A DNA stretch of 64,000 nt from Dendrobium chrysotoxum (GCA_019925795.1 CM034298.1:50742365-50806364); one strand, 5' to 3'. Positions 49,301 to 53,924 are shown, numbered from the stretch's first letter. Numbers and translations: made by a program. Notes: generated by a model from the letters alone, not told the origin.

Positions 49301-52300
49301 TACAGGTGGAGTGGAACTTGCGTAGAGAAGAAGGGGTTAGAAGCCGAGAAGAAGGGAGGAGAAGCTCGCAAGCTTTCCTAGAGGAGAAAGAAGATGGAAC
49401 AAGCTCTCAAGCTTTTCCAAGAAGAAAACCCTCAGGTTTAGTGGCTTTGCCAAACAATTTTCAACAACCTTTTTCCTTACAAAACACCCCAAATATATAG
49501 CCAAGAGAGAGGAAACCCAACAGCCGAAGTACCTCCAAATAGACCAATGAAAAGAGGGGAAAAGGAATGCCAAAAGTCTCCAACAGCAGCCCCAACATTT
49601 TGGTACAGGAAACCAAGAGACAACATCACAAGAAACAAGCAAAACATTCCCCCCAAGCAGCCACAGCTAAGCAGCCAGTAGGACCCGAAAAGTCACACAG
49701 AAACCAGGGAAAAACTCATGGGAAAACCAGCCAAATGAGGGACCCGAGGAGGCAACAAGGGGAAACCAACCAGCAGCCATGGGAAGAGCAAAATGCCACC
49801 AAAACCGGGAGGGAAGGGAGAAACCGAAGAGACACACAAGTTCCACTCCCCTAAACCTTTTGGAAATAAATACACACCTTTATGCATTAATGATCCTCCA
49901 ACAATAATGAGCTACAACCCCAAGTAGGTCAACTTAAGCAAGCTCCAACCCAAACAGCCCAAGCCAAACCGAGAACAACCCAACACCAAACCAACAGCAG
50001 CAGCAGCCCAAAGAACCCCAAAACCGGCACACCCAAGGTCAAGCAAGCCAAGCAAATCCTACACATTGATCACGGGATGCTTTCCATCATTGGATAGCTA
50101 AAAAAACATAAAACAAAAATAGAAAACACAACTATAATTGTTCATATTACATCAAAACAAAAATTAAGAAAACTAGATGCATCACGTACGCCTCACTCTA
50201 TTAAAGAATTTTTTATTTAAAACTCACCTAAATCCTATACAAAAGCCCCAAAAAAATCATGACTTCTTGCACCCCCAAGCCGCAACAACCTCCTCTCAAT
50301 TGCCTCAACCTGCAGCACACTGCCTTCATCGTAGCCCCCGCCATTGTAGTACCCGTAGGGGATCACTAGAAAGCCGCATGCCACCACCATCTCCTCTTAA
50401 AATTTTGGAGTATTATATTTTTGTTGATGACAAACATTATGACAGATGAAGATGACTGAAATAAATGAAGAAGAAGCAGATTGAGAGGTATTGGACCCTA
50501 TAGGATGAGGCAGGGAAGAGGCCAATTTGTTATGATAGTGACTCAAATAAAAATCCCCTCAGTAATCATAGTATAGATGATTTTTGAGTTATTGTCAATT
50601 AATTTAGCTTTCTTTAGTAATTAAACGTAGATGAGTAGGCAACTGAGAAAGAAAAAAATAGAGTTGAACTTAATATTATATGTTATTTTTATACAATTCA
50701 TATATTTTATATTATTTTGTTCCTGTAATATTTAGATTTCAATTATTTCACATCATTTATCATTTAACACTTTACATCTTATACAATTTTTTGTTTCATA
50801 TGTATGTAAATTTGTTACTTCATAGTTCAATAGAAAGTTAATGTCATCCTTTAATATATTATTTAGATATTATATAAAAATTACTTTTAATTTTTATTTT
50901 GACTTTACGCAATTTTTAGATTTTGAGGCTTACGCCTTGAGGCTTACGCCTCGCCTCACGATTGAAAAATGCCTCAATACCCAATTGCGCAATTTTAAAC
51001 TTTGGGTAAAATAGTTCTTTTATCGTCCGATGAGATCTCTGACTTGAATTTGCCTTCTTCTTTTACCTTTGTTGGTAAATTTTCTTGGGTTCATCATAAG
51101 ATGGAGATTTTTCATAGATTCTTGGCCAAGCTACGTTTATTTAGAGGTTATACTGTTGGACTTATTGATTCTTATTACATGTAAGTTATCTCAAGAATCT
51201 GATTACGGAAGGTGCACATATATATGAGCGGCACATCTTTTTACCTATTTAGTGGAACCACTTGTTAATCCAATTTAGGTGATTTTCCCAAATCTTTAGA
51301 TTCACTACTTCAATCAATATAATTTATGCTCTCTTTGCCTTAATTTTGAGTAAACCACTTCAGATAGATGGATGCTGCTATTGCCATACTGTCCAAATCG
51401 TCAGTGGCTAGGGCATTTATTGAATTGGATGTTGCTTCTGCACTTGAGAAAGAAATTTGGATTGGGTCTAAATCTTGTGGCTATTGGCAAAAAATTGAGT
51501 TTTAATTCATTCTTTCTTATTATCCTCTTACAAAAATATTTGATCACAATTTTTTAGAATGTTTTAGGGCACACACTAAGCTACGTAATCACTATGGCAA
51601 TGGTGATCTTCCATCTAATAAGAATCTTTCATCTAATGAATTGATAGCTACGCTGATTACTTCTATGTTGGTTCGTGCTCAGAACTATGATTTATCTTTG
51701 AATCCTGCTTTGAAATTAGTGCTTCCGTGTATTGCTAGCCCAACTTTTTTGATTGATCTTGCACCTACCCACATGATTATTGTTCCAGACTCACCTGCGG
51801 GTTTCCTACAGCAAGGTTCATGGTGATCCATATTTTCTATTTGTTGCTTATGAGTTAGCATTTCTAGCACAATTGAATTGGTGAAGAAGTTTCAACATAT
51901 TTATTGTCAGGAGGGGAAGAAAAAGCAGGAAAGTATACCACCACCCTCTAAAACATATCATGCTTCAAGTTAGGCATTTTTATGGGATCCCGTGGAGCTT
52001 GTCTCTTCCAGTTGTTGGTTCATTCACAACATATTGGGCTTCTTGATGTATTTTATTTTCCATCTTGCAATGCTTTTTATTTACTTCATGCTGTACTCTT
52101 TTTAATGATTGATAATAATTCTTGTATTTCTTAAATAAAAGAAACTGTTAAGACAATATTCAGATTTTCGGTGCTTCATGTTGTGCTTATCATACAGCAT
52201 GCAAGATTGGGTTCCATCCATGTCTTTGTTCTATCAGCATAGGTTGCATGCATTATGCATGACAATGCGCTACAAAGTTGTTTTGAACATTCATTTTAAT

Positions 52301-53924
52301 TTAAATATTCTAATACTAGTGAAGAACATTCAGCGATTTTATTTTTCTGTCAAATGGAAAGTCTTGGGGAAATATCAGGGGATAACTTCTAGGAGATGTT
52401 GAGCAGTTGATTTAAGAGTGATTTTACCAATTCTTGATGCTAATTGTTGTTGTTAGAATTTTTATTTTTTATTTTTTTTTACTTTTCTCATTAACATTAA
52501 TTTTGATGATTTCCAATTACTGTCGTTTCTTACAGATAAACCACCGATAGAGGAACTTCATCAATTTCTGGAGTTTCAATTGCCAAGACAGTGGGCACCT
52601 GTTTTCAGTGATCTTCCCCTTGGTCCTCAACGGAAGCAACAAAGTAGCGCATCACTGCAGTTTAAATTCATGGGTCCAAAGCTTTATGTCAATACTAGTG
52701 TGGTAATTATTAGTTTGATCTCCGCATAATCACTCTAATATACAATTCTAATTTTATCAGCCTGCAGCATAATAATTCTATTCTTCTATTCCACTTAAGC
52801 TTGTAAGCACCCCAACAAGTTTCTCAATTAAATCAATGCATGTACAATATTACTTTGCACGTGGCAATTAAACAGTTATAGTCTGAACCTATCAGATTTT
52901 GACTTATTTTAAAGTTATGTCCTTTATTGGAATATCACTTATTTTCTTCAGAAGTAAACTTAGAGCTTGTTAGAAATTAGTGACGTTAAAGAGTCTAATC
53001 GCTTGTGTTAAATACTAATCATTTCTCTTGTTGGTGCAGCATGGGCATTTACATGATGGCAGTGATTTAATTCAGAATATTGTTTTTGCGAGTATCAGTA
53101 ATCATTTTTTTAGATTGATCATAGCCATTTTCCTACATTCTTGCTAATCACTTAGAAATCATTTCATAAATAGAAAATATTTAGGTGATGTGTGAAATTA
53201 CTCAACTTATTCGCTCATTATAATTTGTATGCATTCCCTAATACAGGTTGATGTAGGAAAGAGGCCAATAACAGGTCTTAGACTCTACCTTGAAGGGAAG
53301 AGAAGCAACAGGTTGGCCATTCACCTTCAGCACCTCTCCTCTCTTCCTCGAATCTTCCATATTCAGGACAACCCGAGTAGCACATACTCTCACGAATCAA
53401 ATGAACGCAAGTTCTATGAACCTCTTCAGCAGCGACATTTCTCCCATGTTTGTACCGCACCTATAGAAGCAGATGATGATAATTCCATCGTCACTGGAGC
53501 TCAACTACATGTTGGCAACTATGGCTTCAAGAAGGTACTCTTCCTTCGCTTGCAATTTTCATCAGTATCAAATGTTTCCCTGCTTAGGAGTCCAGAATGG
53601 GAAGGATCACCTGGTTTGACTCACAAATCTGGCCTCATATCCACCTTGATAAGCACACACTTCACCACAGCGATTCAGAAGCCGCCGCCTCGCCCTGCCG
53701 ATGTGAACATAAACTCAGCAGTGTATCCTGGTGGTCCTCCAGTTCCCGTTCAGGCTCCAAAATTGCTTAGATATATTGATACAACTGAGATGGTGCGAGG
53801 ACCCCAAGATACCCCAGGTTATTGGGTAGTTTCAGGGGCTAAGCTGAATGTGGAGAGGGGTAAAATCTCTCTTCGTGTTAAGTACTCTCTCTTGACAGCA
53901 TTGTTGCCAGATGATGAACTGTAG
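14789..53924 (+). CDS. MACPF domain-containing protein (CAD1/NSL1 family), 5' exon missing, exons interrupted by giant introns
   Basis: Join 14789-15027, 18083-18281, 35339-35407, 35496-35682, 52536-52702, 53247-53924 gives 512 codons plus stop with every phase matching and all five introns GT-AG. The product is closest, from memory, to the Arabidopsis At4g24290/At1g14780-type plant MACPF proteins. CAD1 and NSL1 of this family restrain salicylic-acid-dependent defence and cell death. The MACPF signature FGTHIIVGVKMGG opens exon 18083, and the C-terminal half carries GSGFLSHAINLYLRYK, LEFQLPRQWAPVF, VDVGKRPITGLRLYLEGKRS and a final LLPDDEL. Family length is about 600, so roughly 85-90 N-terminal residues are missing. 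The ATG at 14789 follows an acceptor AG directly and is an internal Met. Introns are 3055, 17057, 88, 16853 and 544 bp. I see no stop or frameshift in any exon, so the gene is probably functional if the large introns are spliced. Confidence 0.95.
15028..17021 (+). other. MACPF intron, first part
   Basis: AT-rich intronic DNA. There is a GA-rich stretch at 16074-16180. No transposon ends or reading frames of known families seen. Confidence 0.5.
17022..17820. mobile_element. Probable old TIR element in intron (low confidence)
   Basis: The left edge ATTAAAGGTGCTAGGTGCCC and the right edge ending TTGCCTTTAAT are partial inverted complements. Just inside both ends are C/G-rich strings with CCTAGG, GCGCC and AAGGCG that contrast with the AT-rich interior. 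This arrangement resembles non-autonomous plant DNA transposons. No target duplication could be identified and there is no transposase. Confidence 0.35.
17452..17690 (+). repeat. Two-copy tandem duplication, about 119 bp
   Basis: Units start at TATTCTTCATAACTC (about 17452) and TATTCTTCAGAACCC (about 17571). Both contain TTTCTCA-TAACA, then ATTTAAAAAATAACAAAAAG, then AAGTTGCATCACA. A few substitutions separate the copies. Confidence 0.7.
18083..18281 (+). CDS. MACPF gene, exon with MACPF signature (199 bp)
   Basis: Acceptor ATTATTACAG ends at 18082 and donor GTACTA starts at 18282. The first base completes the Arg codon, then FIEKFGTHIIVGVKMGGKDV carries the signature (G-T-H-x6-G-G). It ends FVKDK in phase 0. 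Confidence 0.95.
18282..19559 (+). other. MACPF intron segment without recognised elements
   Basis: Unassigned intronic DNA with a (CT)n tract at 18929-18953. One frame at 18891-19082 only spans that microsatellite. Confidence 0.5.
18929..18953 (+). repeat. (CT)n microsatellite
   Basis: About twelve uninterrupted CT dinucleotides followed by CCACCCCC. Confidence 0.9.
19560..19810 (+). pseudogene. Gag fragment of a Ty3/gypsy element (TAT-like)
   Basis: With one in-frame TAG the + strand reads KLEIFKDKIDLTHLDIAFNA, then ILCRVLLIAFNDNAL-stop-WFDELPYNNINSFKELFLPY. This follows the TAT/Athila-type gag pattern (P.LE.YDG..DP..HL..F, LLCR.FP.TL.G.A..WF..LP..SI.SF.EL). Only the gag core survives, and no LTR or pol is attached. 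It ends just before the hAT-A terminal sequence. Confidence 0.65.
19973..20020 (+). repeat. RTE/SINE 3'-tail fragment, + strand
   Basis: GTAGCCGACCCCACATAGAA then GGATAAAGGCTTATTGTTG is the conserved 3' end seen in the three LINE copies, in the opposite orientation to them. It sits within 100 bp of the inverted hAT-A end. ATAACATG occurs on both sides of this stretch (19933-19940 and 20028-20035). Confidence 0.65.
21757..24898 (-). mobile_element. RTE-type LINE, copy 1, apparently full length
   Basis: Flanked by perfect 17-bp duplications GTGTTGAACATCTAACA (21740-21756 and 24899-24915). The 5' end (- strand) begins CTGCCGTTGCCAGGTCCCAA. The 3' end is GCCGACCCCACGTAGTGGGA, then CAAAGGCTTGTTATT, a short TTG/TTATT-type tail rather than poly-A. 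This is characteristic of the RTE clade and of plant SINEs sharing that tail. It is inserted in the hAT-A transposase. Confidence 0.95.
21776..24804 (-). CDS. RTE LINE polyprotein: APE-type endonuclease plus reverse transcriptase (intact)
   Basis: One open frame of about 1000 codons. The first ATG in frame is near 24804 (MNPLINCVNARAF); the frame itself is open a few codons further. The endonuclease occupies about residues 60-300 (IRIGTWNIGSLTGR, ILCIQETKW, VIIDKSL, ISAYAPQVG, IFIGGDLNGHVG, KTQIDYFLIRK). The RT covers about 520-800 (KCGKAVGPDDIPIEMWK, VLIPIYKNKGDAQDCANYRG, QFGFMPGRSTMEAIHLLRGL, MIFIDLEKAYDKVPREVLW, GLHQGSALSPYLFALVMDVL and catalytic MLFADDILLVD). A conserved C-terminal domain includes LYGAECWPLK, RWFGHIKRR and GRGRPKKTWLE. 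It nicks target DNA and copies its RNA in place. No stop or frameshift, so this copy could be mobile. Antisense to the MACPF gene. Confidence 0.95.
25268..25684 (-). other. hAT-A 5' region between BED exon and LINE copy 2
   Basis: AT-rich sequence upstream of the BED-encoding exon on the - strand, probably an intron of the hAT-A transposase gene. No motif seen. Confidence 0.4.
25701..27386 (-). mobile_element. RTE LINE, copy 2, 5'-truncated
   Basis: Flanked by 16-bp duplications CAAACTGATCAACACA (25685-25700 and 27387-27402). It contains the last 1.7 kb of the same LINE as copy 1, with the ACAACAATAACAACAATAAC side as its 3' tail. The RT frame is open from the 5' truncation to the stop at 25735 (about 548 codons of LINE sequence) and nearly identical to copy 1; one visible difference is AALKKMKCGK-type text read here as LKTMKCGK. 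5' truncation is the usual outcome of incomplete target-primed reverse transcription. Confidence 0.95.
27403..28371 (-). other. Probable 5' non-coding part of hAT-A
   Basis: Less AT-rich than its surroundings at 28080-28250, with a possible untranslated exon (CTGCAGTAGTTTGAGGGG region) and polyadenine runs. The 125-codon frame at 27559-27936 (-) resembles nothing known. Inclusion in hAT-A rests on position only. Confidence 0.35.
28390..29137 (-). mobile_element. RTE LINE, copy 3, strongly 5'-truncated
   Basis: Flanked by 18-bp AT-rich duplications TATTTTTAAATTATAATA (28372-28389 and 29138-29155). It carries only the C-terminal domain (236 codons open: KGFRLSRSKTEYMECNF to KRIHVADPT), with more substitutions from copies 1 and 2 than they have from each other (for example HVKWRPPDDP versus HIKRRPSDDP). 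The 3' tail is a clean (CAA)n on the + strand. It is inserted in the subterminal DNA of hAT-A. Confidence 0.95.
29156..29531 (-). repeat. hAT-A subterminal region with CGAGC motifs
   Basis: Dense TCGAGC/GCTCGA and GAACGAGCT strings lead up to the terminus TTCGTTTACAGCCCTA. A perfect 31-bp tandem duplication occupies 29430-29460 and 29461-29491. The reverse complement of this block is recognisably related to the left part of the hAT MITE at 40161-40957. Subterminal repeats are where hAT transposases bind. Confidence 0.75.
29532..30202 (+). other. Intronic AT-rich DNA between hAT-A and hAT-B
   Basis: Poly-T and AT-rich stretches, nothing recognised. Confidence 0.5.
30211..30420 (+). repeat. 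hAT-B 5' subterminal palindrome cluster
   Basis: In 200 bp: GAGGCGCGCC repeated twice head to tail, GTGAGGCTTACGCCTCAC, GAGGCGCGCCTCAGAGGCGC, then GTGAGGCGTAAGCCTCAC. Several are perfect or near-perfect palindromes. By analogy with Ac/Ds subterminal motifs these may be transposase binding sites. Confidence 0.8.
30716..33074 (+). pseudogene. hAT-B transposase (zf-BED, DUF659, hAT dimerisation), defective
   Basis: Starts at ATG 30716 (MVRGKEKTNTSLRRDPSWKY). The BED-like zinc finger is YLKCNFCDKVVKGGVTRMKE HL. The DUF659 region contains TGVTIMSDGWSDMKSRSLIN and VVTDNASAYKAAG, and CAAHCIDLILEALGDLP follows. The dimerisation region is GLTCSSSGCEQNWSTYSQ (exon from about 32474). Inferred introns are at 31838-31911 (T-T-R|F), 32392-32473 and 32895-32977. 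The last exon encodes GKRKMDNIEDDEDLAF and stops at 33074. Damage: frame shifts at the T-tract near 31199-31211 and near 31224, a TGA in place of Trp (HLY-stop-TPCAAHC, about 31656), and a loss of roughly 35 codons after RPLVQVL (about 32115) compared with the copy at 43158-43409. It cannot supply active transposase. Confidence 0.85.
33280..33391 (+). repeat. hAT-B 3' subterminal palindrome cluster
   Basis: GTGAGGCTTACGCCTCAC, CGAGGCTTACGCCTCG and CGCCTCGAGGC within 112 bp of the terminus. The same strings recur, mutated, at the ends of hAT-C and hAT-D. Confidence 0.8.
33400..35338 (+). other. MACPF intron segment, largely unassigned
   Basis: Contains a decayed RTE/SINE-like tail (33710-33770: ATTCATAAAGCCACCTCAAT, then TTTGGATAATGCC and GATGATAG), a (TG)n tract at 35111-35129 with an adjoining T run, and otherwise AT-rich DNA. 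Confidence 0.5.
35111..35140 (+). repeat. (TG)n microsatellite plus poly-T
   Basis: About nine TG units followed by about a dozen T residues, 200 bp upstream of the 69-bp exon. Confidence 0.9.
35339..35407 (+). CDS. MACPF gene, 69-bp exon
   Basis: Acceptor TTTACTGCAG ends at 35338 and donor GTACTA starts at 35408. Encodes 23 codons, FEAKEQRLRFAGSSPSSSYA then TKE, a conserved family segment. Phase 0 on both sides. It would be easy to miss in automated annotation because it lies 17 kb from the previous exon. Confidence 0.92.
35496..35682 (+). CDS. MACPF gene, 187-bp exon
   Basis: Acceptor TTGTTTCAG ends at 35495 and donor GTAAGT starts at 35683. Encodes DIMRIFKRRGGNDNK through LLNGVPGSGFLSHAINLYLR plus the first base of a Tyr codon that is completed 16.9 kb downstream. 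Confidence 0.95.
36698..36731 (+). repeat. (TA)n microsatellite
   Basis: About sixteen uninterrupted TA dinucleotides. Confidence 0.95.
37238..37312 (+). repeat. Compound microsatellite C(n)-(TC)n-(TA)n-(TG)n
   Basis: Four simple tracts follow one another without interruption over about 75 bp. Confidence 0.95.
37553..38219. mobile_element. TIR element with GC-rich core
   Basis: The left end GGGGCTGTTTAGTTGG and, on the other strand, the right end GGAGCTGTTTGGTTGCC are inverted repeats. Inside both ends are TGCATT/GAATGCA motifs in opposite orientation. The middle (37690-38060) is strikingly GC-rich and built from CCACCGCC/CCGTCGCC-like strings, unlike the AT-rich intron. Flanks are TAA on the left and TTA on the right, so a PIF/Harbinger-type duplication is only approximate. 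The open frames in the core (37745-38080 + and others) are low-complexity and probably not genes. Confidence 0.65.
38220..40152 (+). other. MACPF intron segment, nothing recognised
   Basis: AT-rich sequence with no transposon ends or protein similarity that I could see. Confidence 0.5.
40161..40957. mobile_element. Non-autonomous hAT element (MITE-like) with 8-bp target duplication
   Basis: Termini TAGGGTTGTAAACGAACTGA (40161) and ...TCGGTTCATTTACAGCTCTA (40957) form an imperfect TIR. Flanks are ATTTAGGC (40153-40160) and ATTCAGGC (40958-40965), one mismatch in eight. The body is full of GCTCG/CGAGC strings and has no frame. The first 350 bp are clearly related to the reverse complement of the hAT-A right end (29156-29531), so both belong to one hAT family. 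Confidence 0.9.
40966..42015 (+). other. MACPF intron segment, nothing recognised
   Basis: AT-rich, no protein similarity. The 8 bases before the next element are GCTAATTA. Confidence 0.5.
42016..43840 (-). mobile_element. hAT-C: truncated relative of hAT-B, - strand
   Basis: Begins CAAGGTTTAAAATTGTGTAA, the hAT-B 3' terminus with a few changes, then GAGGCGTTTTTCGTCCGT and GAGGCGTAAGCC as in hAT-B. The transposase lies on the - strand. The opposite terminus is not found; the element seems truncated near 43840 at or inside the LINE ORF1 relic. The boundary on that side is approximate. Confidence 0.75.
42421..43760 (-). pseudogene. hAT-C transposase remnant
   Basis: On the - strand from about 43760: a VEKKKTFILDSMCRTLYRSH-like segment equivalent to hAT-B HLYWTPCAAHCIDLI (about 43700-43620); PAATKFIIAFLTLRNILEAR (about 43500); AWAKISEGKEARKIILNNRF, PLVQVLRMVDAEKKPAMGEA and KKIWNIIDERWEL (43409-43158); and an acidic C-terminal end with stop near 42421 (DPLNDDNTDDF). 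N-terminal BED and DUF659 parts are missing. It retains the segment deleted from hAT-B. A stop after EAMFT and several frame changes show it is dead. Confidence 0.8.
43850..44074 (+). pseudogene. LINE ORF1 (DUF4283) relic, 5' part
   Basis: Pro/Ser-rich text leads into LPAQGK, which continues without frame change across the hAT-D insertion into IVLLSSDEISDLNLPSSFTF at 51013. In plant L1-type LINEs such a segment precedes the DUF4283 domain of ORF1. The start is uncertain. Confidence 0.5.
44233..45600 (-). repeat. 3' LTR of gypsy element 2 (1368 bp)
   Basis: Direct repeat of 48841-50184. It contains an extra 24-bp tandem unit near 44640-44675 (a duplicated CAGCCACGATTCACCTCA-type unit) absent from the other LTR. 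TATA-like CTATATATTTG on the - strand lies near 44903-44915. Open frames on the + strand (44574-44915, 44982-45269) repeat in both LTRs and are not considered genes. Confidence 0.95.
45598..48366 (-). CDS. Element 2 polyprotein: gag C-terminus, zinc knuckle, protease, integrase, chromodomain (no RT/RNase H)
   Basis: Open for over 900 codons. ATG at 48336 is the first Met (MKEKMRGKFLPSDHA), but the frame is the continuation of gag. Order: gag core end (FNNLRQGNQNVEEYTENFY), zinc knuckle CYKCGLYGHLSATC (about residue 150), acidic linker, aspartic protease LMIDSGSSGNFVS (about residue 255), RNIQHHIDLISG, then at about residue 444 an abrupt join to TDPSGQFTIHQGFLFKG, normally found after RNase H. 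Integrase follows (ELHSGGLSGHFGQGK, CKTCQAFKG, SMDFILGLPV, FTSDRDTRF, AYHPQTDGQTEVINRSL, EFAYNNSVNR), then a chromodomain (RFLVKWSNRPLTDCTWIDD). The whole RT-RNase H region, over 500 residues in element 1, is missing without loss of frame. The stop TGA (45600-45598) is the first three bases of the LTR. Confidence 0.95.
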   Translation of the reverse strand, partial: GKKKIQNWERMKEKMRGKFLPSDHARTLFQEFNNLRQGNQNVEEYTENFYKLQSRNDLDESEEKMVTRYLNGLKWTIQDQLNLHHVIKLDEAYRMALKIEKQHQRGSNKITETYKRQQLGKGKTQSAQTSGGTTGIKMKTYESQNLDKGKGVMGTKPYDQPKLIGPCYKCGLYGHLSATCRKNNPPRNNFIENEEELEEEEESDPDPANDVDMENFDLEGDEGEPLLVIRQVLTTQIDKGDKWLRRNIFRTTCTVEGKICTLMIDSGSSGNFVSQHMVERLKLKTKPLGKSYKISWFKEGGEVPITKQCIVNLYIGGAYKDQIVCDVVPLEVCHILLGRPWQYDHKTIHNGEKNTYTLIQDNKEFTLFPQRYISDPSKEKTAKSSTPELLLNANELAQSEVAYLVLGKETEPTLEIPEAIQPLLNEFSDITPDELPTGLPPMRNIQHHIDLISGTDPSGQFTIHQGFLFKGSRLCISKNSLREQLVHELHSGGLSGHFGQGKTIALVEEKYFWPHMRKQIAKMVKQCKTCQAFKGTSQNTGLYTPLPIPNKSWDDISMDFILGLPVTARKFDSVFVVVDRFSKIAHFIPCKKTSDASHVADLFFKEIVRLHGIPRTFTSDRDTRFLSHFWRTLWAKLGTSLQFSSAYHPQTDGQTEVINRSLGNLLRCLAGEKPFQWDLILPQAEFAYNNSVNRSTGKTPFEILYGQSIPHILDRNGLSLPNKISAEALETFDHIKTVQQQVLEKLRIANVKYKAAADKHRREVVFKEGDMVMAYFRRQRFPVGTFGKLSRKKFGPFRILRKMGTNAYLLDLPITVGTSPIFNVSDLSLYEGSSGDSVDVETLPLSTSVSNKDDLIEDVVDVKITKTRHGEHKRFLVKWSNRPLTDCTWIDDIELKNRNLELYKRVGEAFSSGDELLPPRGN
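45601..45609 (-). other. Polypurine tract of gypsy element 2
   Basis: AGGGGGAAT on the - strand directly abuts the 3' LTR. It would prime plus-strand DNA synthesis. It also encodes the last residues (RGN) of the polyprotein. Confidence 0.85.
48367..48769 (-). pseudogene. Element 2 gag N-terminus, ended by a 1-bp insertion
   Basis: ATG at 48769 (MANQNNQGGDWQQQMMTQLA), Asn-rich coiled region, then the gag core (VHNFEGKLQPDQFIEWVEKM, FFEWKEIPDNRKVKFASLKL, ALTWWKNLQNNRVR) and a TGA (48370-48368). Relatives continue RVR-GKKKIQNWERMKEKM. That text is present here but one frame over, so a single extra base near 48368 separates this segment from the 900-codon frame. A full Gag cannot be made without frameshifting. 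Confidence 0.88.
48825..48836 (-). other. Primer binding site, initiator Met-tRNA (element 2)
   Basis: TGGTATCAGAGC on the - strand, a perfect 12-base match to the usual plant initiator Met-tRNA PBS, four bases from the 5' LTR. Confidence 0.95.
48841..50184 (-). repeat. 5' LTR of gypsy element 2 (1344 bp)
   Basis: Near-identical to 44233-45600. The promoter LTR for the - strand transcript; a TATA-like CTATATATTTG lies near 49488-49500. Ends TGATG...CATCA and abuts CGTAC at 50185. Confidence 0.95.
50190..51004 (+). other. Right part of hAT-D
   Basis: Internal DNA without transposase similarity, including a short C-rich patch (50270-50400), then AT-rich DNA, then subterminal GAGGCTTACGCCTTGAGG-type palindromes and the terminus. 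Origin of the internal DNA unknown. Confidence 0.7.
51005..51840 (+). pseudogene. LINE ORF1 (DUF4283) relic, 3' part
   Basis: FTFVGKFSWVHHKMEIFHRF then LAKLRLFRGYTVGLID matches the start of DUF4283 (ALVGKFS.GRP.MEDIRRFF..L.LKG..SVGLLD). After frame changes, QMDAAIAILSKSSVARAFIE and LDVASALEKEIWIGSKSCGY (about 51370-51490) match the later part (LQ.D.AT...SVARVCVE.DL). The following zinc-knuckle region is unrecognisable. A decayed L1-type LINE fragment in the sense orientation. The endonuclease/RT ORF2 is not seen. Confidence 0.7.
51841..52535 (+). other. End of the second giant MACPF intron
   Basis: No transposon or gene recognised. T-rich stretch before the acceptor at 52535. Confidence 0.5.
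52536..52702 (+). CDS. MACPF gene, 167-bp exon
   Basis: Acceptor TTTCTTACAG ends at 52535 and donor GTAATT starts at 52703. Completes Tyr, then KPPIEELHQFLEFQLPRQW and FMGPKLYVNTSV. The exact codon completion across the large intron (T|AT) is strong evidence that both halves belong to one gene. Confidence 0.95.
52703..53246 (+). other. Last MACPF intron (544 bp)
   Basis: AT-rich and free of recognisable insertions, in contrast to the two large introns. Confidence 0.7.
53247..53924 (+). CDS. MACPF gene, terminal exon (678 bp)
   Basis: Acceptor CTAATACAG ends at 53246. Encodes VDVGKRPITGLRLYLEGKRS, the HFSHVCTAPIE region and the conserved tail, stopping at TAG 53922-53924. About 300 bp of AT-rich 3' sequence follows. 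No single polyadenylation signal could be chosen. Confidence 0.95.
   Translation, partial: VDVGKRPITGLRLYLEGKRSNRLAIHLQHLSSLPRIFHIQDNPSSTYSHESNERKFYEPLQQRHFSHVCTAPIEADDDNSIVTGAQLHVGNYGFKKVLFLRLQFSSVSNVSLLRSPEWEGSPGLTHKSGLISTLISTHFTTAIQKPPPRPADVNINSAVYPGGPPVPVQAPKLLRYIDTTEMVRGPQDTPGYWVVSGAKLNVERGKISLRVKYSLLTALLPDDEL

Larger units (their letters stand above)
44233..50184 (-). mobile_element. Ty3/gypsy chromovirus element 2, complete LTRs but RT-RNase H deleted
   Basis: Two LTRs (44233-45600 and 48841-50184), both TGATG...CATCA, flanked by perfect 5-bp duplications CGTAC (44228-44232 and 50185-50189). The PBS is at 48825-48836 and the polypurine tract AGGGGGAAT at 45601-45609. Coding on the - strand: gag, zinc knuckle, protease, then directly integrase and chromodomain. 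The target was the centre of a GAGGCGTACGCCTC palindrome in hAT-D. By eye the LTRs differ at about 14 positions (about 1%) plus one 24-bp unit, indicating a recent insertion. Confidence 0.97.
44075..51004 (+). mobile_element. hAT-D: short non-autonomous hAT split by gypsy element 2
   Basis: Termini CATTGTTTAAAATTGCGCAA (44075) and, from the other side, CAAAGTTTAAAATTGCGCAA (51004) match hAT-B. Target duplications GGTAAAAT are perfect (44067-44074 and 51005-51012). Without the gypsy insertion the element is about 970 bp: 158 bp of left subterminal palindromes, then unrelated internal DNA (50200-50890), then the right palindromes (50925-50975). No transposase frame, so it would need transposase from a relative such as intact hAT-B. 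Confidence 0.93.

Noticed and set aside
14789..53924. Two or three separate MACPF genes or pseudogenes
   Set aside because: The exons cover consecutive, non-overlapping parts of one protein, and the phases match exactly at every junction.
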